A stretch of DNA of 64,000 nt from Streptomyces sp. ITFR-21. Lineage in GTDB: Bacteria; Actinomycetota; Actinomycetes; Streptomycetales; Streptomycetaceae. The stretch lies in contig NZ_CP134605.1 of NCBI RefSeq assembly GCF_031844685.1, positions 186,001 through 250,000 of the forward strand. Direction: 5' to 3'. The translations under genes and the position numbers were made by a program. The notes beneath the pieces were generated by a model. That model saw only the letters and a list, made by a program, of their open reading frames with translations. It had not been told where the DNA came from and did no database searches. Position 1 is the first letter of the stretch. Every line of letters starts with the position of its first letter. Shown here piece by piece: positions 61,853 to 64,000 of the stretch.

Positions 61853-62658
61853 GGCACCCGCCGGGAGCGGCGCCGAGCACGGCGTTCCGCAAGCCGGCGG
61901 GACCCGGCGGCTCCGCTGGGCCCGTCCGCCCCTGCACCCGGGGGAGAGCGCCTCGAAGCCGCCGATACCGACGTCGCGGATGACGTCACGGACCCGGACC
62001 GGTCCGGGCCGGTGAACGTCACCGTCGCACTCTTGCCCACGTCCATGCCCCGCGCGGGGCGACACCGTCTGGGCCCGCCGTCAGGTCCCTGACGGCCCGG
62101 AGCCCCGGCGCACATCCCCGGCGCCCCGGCGCCTGCTCGCACATCCCCTCCGACCGCTTCGCCCTGAAGGCAGGCGTCGACCGGCAGAACCAGGACATCG
62201 AGGACACCCGGCCCCGGCCCCGCCGGGGCCGGTTCGCGTTCGTGAGGAGTTCGCCGTTCAGCGGCTCAGCGCTCGCGGCCACCGGCGAAAGCACCCGGAC
62301 CTGCGGTTTCATCGCGCCCATCCGACGGCAGCGTCCGACCCACCTGGTTTCCTCCCGCGGGAACTCCCCCTGCGCGCCCTCCGGTGAGAGGCCGTACCTC
62401 TGACGCGGTTCGCGGGCGATACGCGGAACGCGGTCATCACGTATCACCGGCGGTCCACCGTCAAGCGGTCCCGGGTCGGTCATGTGTCCGCCTTCTGATC
62501 AGACAATTCCCAATGCATCAGGGTATGTTCGCGTAACCATTCCCGTCTCGACAGTGTAAGTACGGGACGCGTGGAGCCGCGGTCAAGAGGTCGCGCGCGA
62601 CAAGGACGAAGTGGCCGGTGCCGGCCGCTCCCGCACGGCAGCTCGTAAGGAGACTCCG
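61853..62658. other. 0.8-kb gap with likely gene remnants
   Basis: No intact gene. Two plus-strand stretches have strong coding-type third-position bias but no start or continuous frame: around 61945-62045 (EAADTDVADDVTDPDRSGPV) and around 62150-62330 (SDRFALKAGVDRQNQDIEDT). They may be pieces of one lost gene; family unknown. CCCCGGCCCCGCCGGGGCCGG near 62210 can form a hairpin. From about 62490 the DNA is more AT-rich and probably holds the promoter of the DUF2264 gene. Confidence 0.4.
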
Positions 62659-64000
62659 ATGTGTTCTGCTCTGCCGCCCGAGGACCGGGGCCGCTCCCCG
62701 TACACCGGGTGGACCCGAACACACTGGACCGCGCTCGCCGACCGGATGCTGACCGCGGTCGACCCCTACCGATCACCGGGGTACGCCTTCGTCGATCTGC
62801 CGGCGCCGACGAGCGGCAACCGTCGACCCGACGGTCCGGGCGGCCTGGAGGGCCTGGCCCGCACGTTCATCTTCGCGGGCTTCCGTGTCGCGGGTGAGCG
62901 TGGCGCCGACCCGTCCGGGTTGCTGGAGCGCTATGCGCGAGGACTCGCCACCGGCACCGACCCGCACGCCGCCGAGCGATGGCCGCGACCCCGCGGATCC
63001 GCGGAGCCCGGCAGCCGGGTCCGGGTGGCGGCGGCTGCCGCGACGATCGCGTTCGCCCTCCAACTCACCCGGCCCTGGCTCTGGGACCGGCTGGACGACC
63101 AGGTCAGGGAACGGACCGCGGACTGGCTCACCGCCGCGGTCGCGGCGCCGTACCCGCAGGCCGGCCGCGAATGGCTGCTGATGGTCACGGAGTCCTTCCT
63201 GCACCAGGCCACCGGGCACCCACCGGCGCAGAGGGTCAGGGAGAACCTGGCCGCACACGGATCGCCGCCGCGGTCCGGCGGCCGGTTCGGCAAGGGTCGG
63301 GATCGTGCATACGAGCACGGGACGGAGTGGGCGCCCCACCTGCACCCGCTACTATGGGCGCATTTGTTCGACACCACGGGAGCACTGTGCCCGCCCGCCC
63401 TCCGCAGGCGGTGGCAGCGGAATCTGTCGGCGCGCCTGGACGACGCCGTGCGGCTGATCAGCACGGACGGGACGCCCCTGCTGCAAGGACAGGGCCTGAC
63501 CGACCCGTTGGCCGCCGCGGCACCGCTGTGGATCGGGGCGCTGACCGGCACCGGAGGGCTCGCCCCCGGCCTGGTGCGACGCGCGGCCAGCGGCATGCTG
63601 CGGCATGTCACGACGTTGGGCACCCTCGGACCGGGCGGGCCCAACGGAGCGCTGCCGCGCGGCCGAAGCCGCGGGTGGACCGACCTGCGGCACCCGGAGC
63701 CGGGCTCGCCGTACCGGGCGGCCACCGGGATGCTCGGCCTGCTGCTGCCCGCGGACCACCCGGTGTGGACCGAGCCGGAGCAGCCGCTGCCGATCGAGGA
63801 GGGCGACACCGCCCGCGTGATCGCCGCGCCCGGCTGGCTCGTCTCCGCCCGGCGGGCCGACGGGATCACGCTCGTGCTCAACCACGGCACCGACCAACCG
63901 GGCCCTGGCGACATCCACGCAGACGACCCCCGGTACTCGCGGCTCGGCTATTCCACCGCCACCGCGCCCCGGCCGGCCGGCCCGATGTGGCAGGGGCCGA
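62659..64000 (+). CDS. DUF2264 family protein (3' end beyond the window)
   Basis: At least 447 residues, cut by the right edge. AAGGAG lies 7 bases before the ATG. The DUF2264 pattern is clear: WTALADRMLTAVDPYRSPGY, GGLEGLARTFIFAGFRVAGE, GLLERYARGLATGTDPHAAE, FALQLTRPWLWDRLDDQVRE, LHPLLWAHLFD and TPLLQGQGLTDPLAAAAPLW. Members form an alpha/alpha-barrel and are linked to polysaccharide or glycoside degradation by their neighbours; no biochemical role is firmly assigned here. The family's usual Trp/Tyr-rich central segment is shortened in this copy. Confidence 0.88.
   Translation, partial: MCSALPPEDRGRSPYTGWTRTHWTALADRMLTAVDPYRSPGYAFVDLPAPTSGNRRPDGPGGLEGLARTFIFAGFRVAGERGADPSGLLERYARGLATGTDPHAAERWPRPRGSAEPGSRVRVAAAAATIAFALQLTRPWLWDRLDDQVRERTADWLTAAVAAPYPQAGREWLLMVTESFLHQATGHPPAQRVRENLAAHGSPPRSGGRFGKGRDRAYEHGTEWAPHLHPLLWAHLFDTTGALCPPALRRRWQRNLSARLDDAVRLISTDGTPLLQGQGLTDPLAAAAPLWIGALTGTGGLAPGLVRRAASGMLRHVTTLGTLGPGGPNGALPRGRSRGWTDLRHPEPGSPYRAATGMLGLLLPADHPVWTEPEQPLPIEEGDTARVIAAPGWLVSARRADGITLVLNHGTDQPGPGDIHADDPRYSRLGYSTATAPRPAGPMWQGP

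Noticed and set aside
62019..62483. Minus-strand 154-residue frame starting MTDPGPLDGG
   Set aside because: It has a passable ribosome site, but the opposite strand shows the stronger coding-type codon bias in the same stretch, and no family is recognisable.

Overview
The window is GC-rich actinobacterial DNA, almost certainly from Streptomyces. The signs are very high G/C at third codon positions, frequent GTG and TTG starts behind GGAGG-type ribosome sites, a SpoIIE-type phosphatase, a small MerR-type regulator, a bacterial class I terpene synthase, and dense operons joined by ATGA or GTGA overlaps. Nothing here looks like housekeeping DNA; it is accessory catabolic and transport DNA separated by decayed stretches. 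I see no rRNA, tRNA, CRISPR array, intact insertion sequence or prophage.

Left part (1-17 kb) is a loose assortment: an MFS exporter, a TVP38/DedA-type membrane protein, a flavin reductase-like protein, a decayed serine recombinase fragment, a 39-residue hydrophobic peptide gene in an AT-rich pocket, a Vps62-like protein with a segment resembling an aerolysin-type beta-hairpin, an orphan terpene synthase, a GAF-SpoIIE phosphatase, a MerR-type regulator preceded by a long repeat-containing and possibly transcribed region, a broken SDR gene, and a TetR/YceI/LUD/oxidoreductase cluster.

Region 17.0-33.4 kb is one long plus-strand operon behind a divergent GntR regulator and a 34-residue leader peptide ending in a Tyr-Cys-Cys-Arg-Arg run. 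It encodes a dipeptide-type ABC importer (two permeases, fused double ATPase, lipoprotein), two NtaA/SnaA/DszA-type flavin monooxygenases, two DszC/SfnB-like acyl-CoA dehydrogenase-fold proteins (one with an extra N-terminal domain), a truncated third relative, a DUF7405 protein, an aldo-keto reductase, an NAD(P)-binding protein and a flavin reductase. The simplest reading is uptake and oxidative cleavage of an organosulfur compound, controlled by cysteine supply. This is the best candidate for an undescribed system.

Region 33.6-41.6 kb is a sugar or polyol module: a divergent ROK repressor, an Frc/Rbs-type ABC importer, a P-loop sugar kinase, an SDR polyol-type dehydrogenase and a transketolase. 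Region 41.9-45.6 kb (minus strand) carries methylmalonate-semialdehyde dehydrogenase, a zinc alcohol dehydrogenase and a LysR regulator.

Region 45.9-61.9 kb holds two catabolic operons flanking an IclR regulator: an SsuABC-like importer, a cyclase-family hydrolase, an acyl-CoA ligase, a luciferase-like oxidoreductase, a thiolase-DUF35 pair, then MmgE/PrpD, an alpha/beta hydrolase, a Baeyer-Villiger-type monooxygenase, a 3-hydroxyacyl-CoA dehydrogenase and a two-subunit CoA transferase. An 11-base word is shared by both operon promoter regions. Together they look like a complete route from an imported ketone-containing acid to acyl-CoA products, substrate unknown. The right edge cuts a DUF2264 gene.
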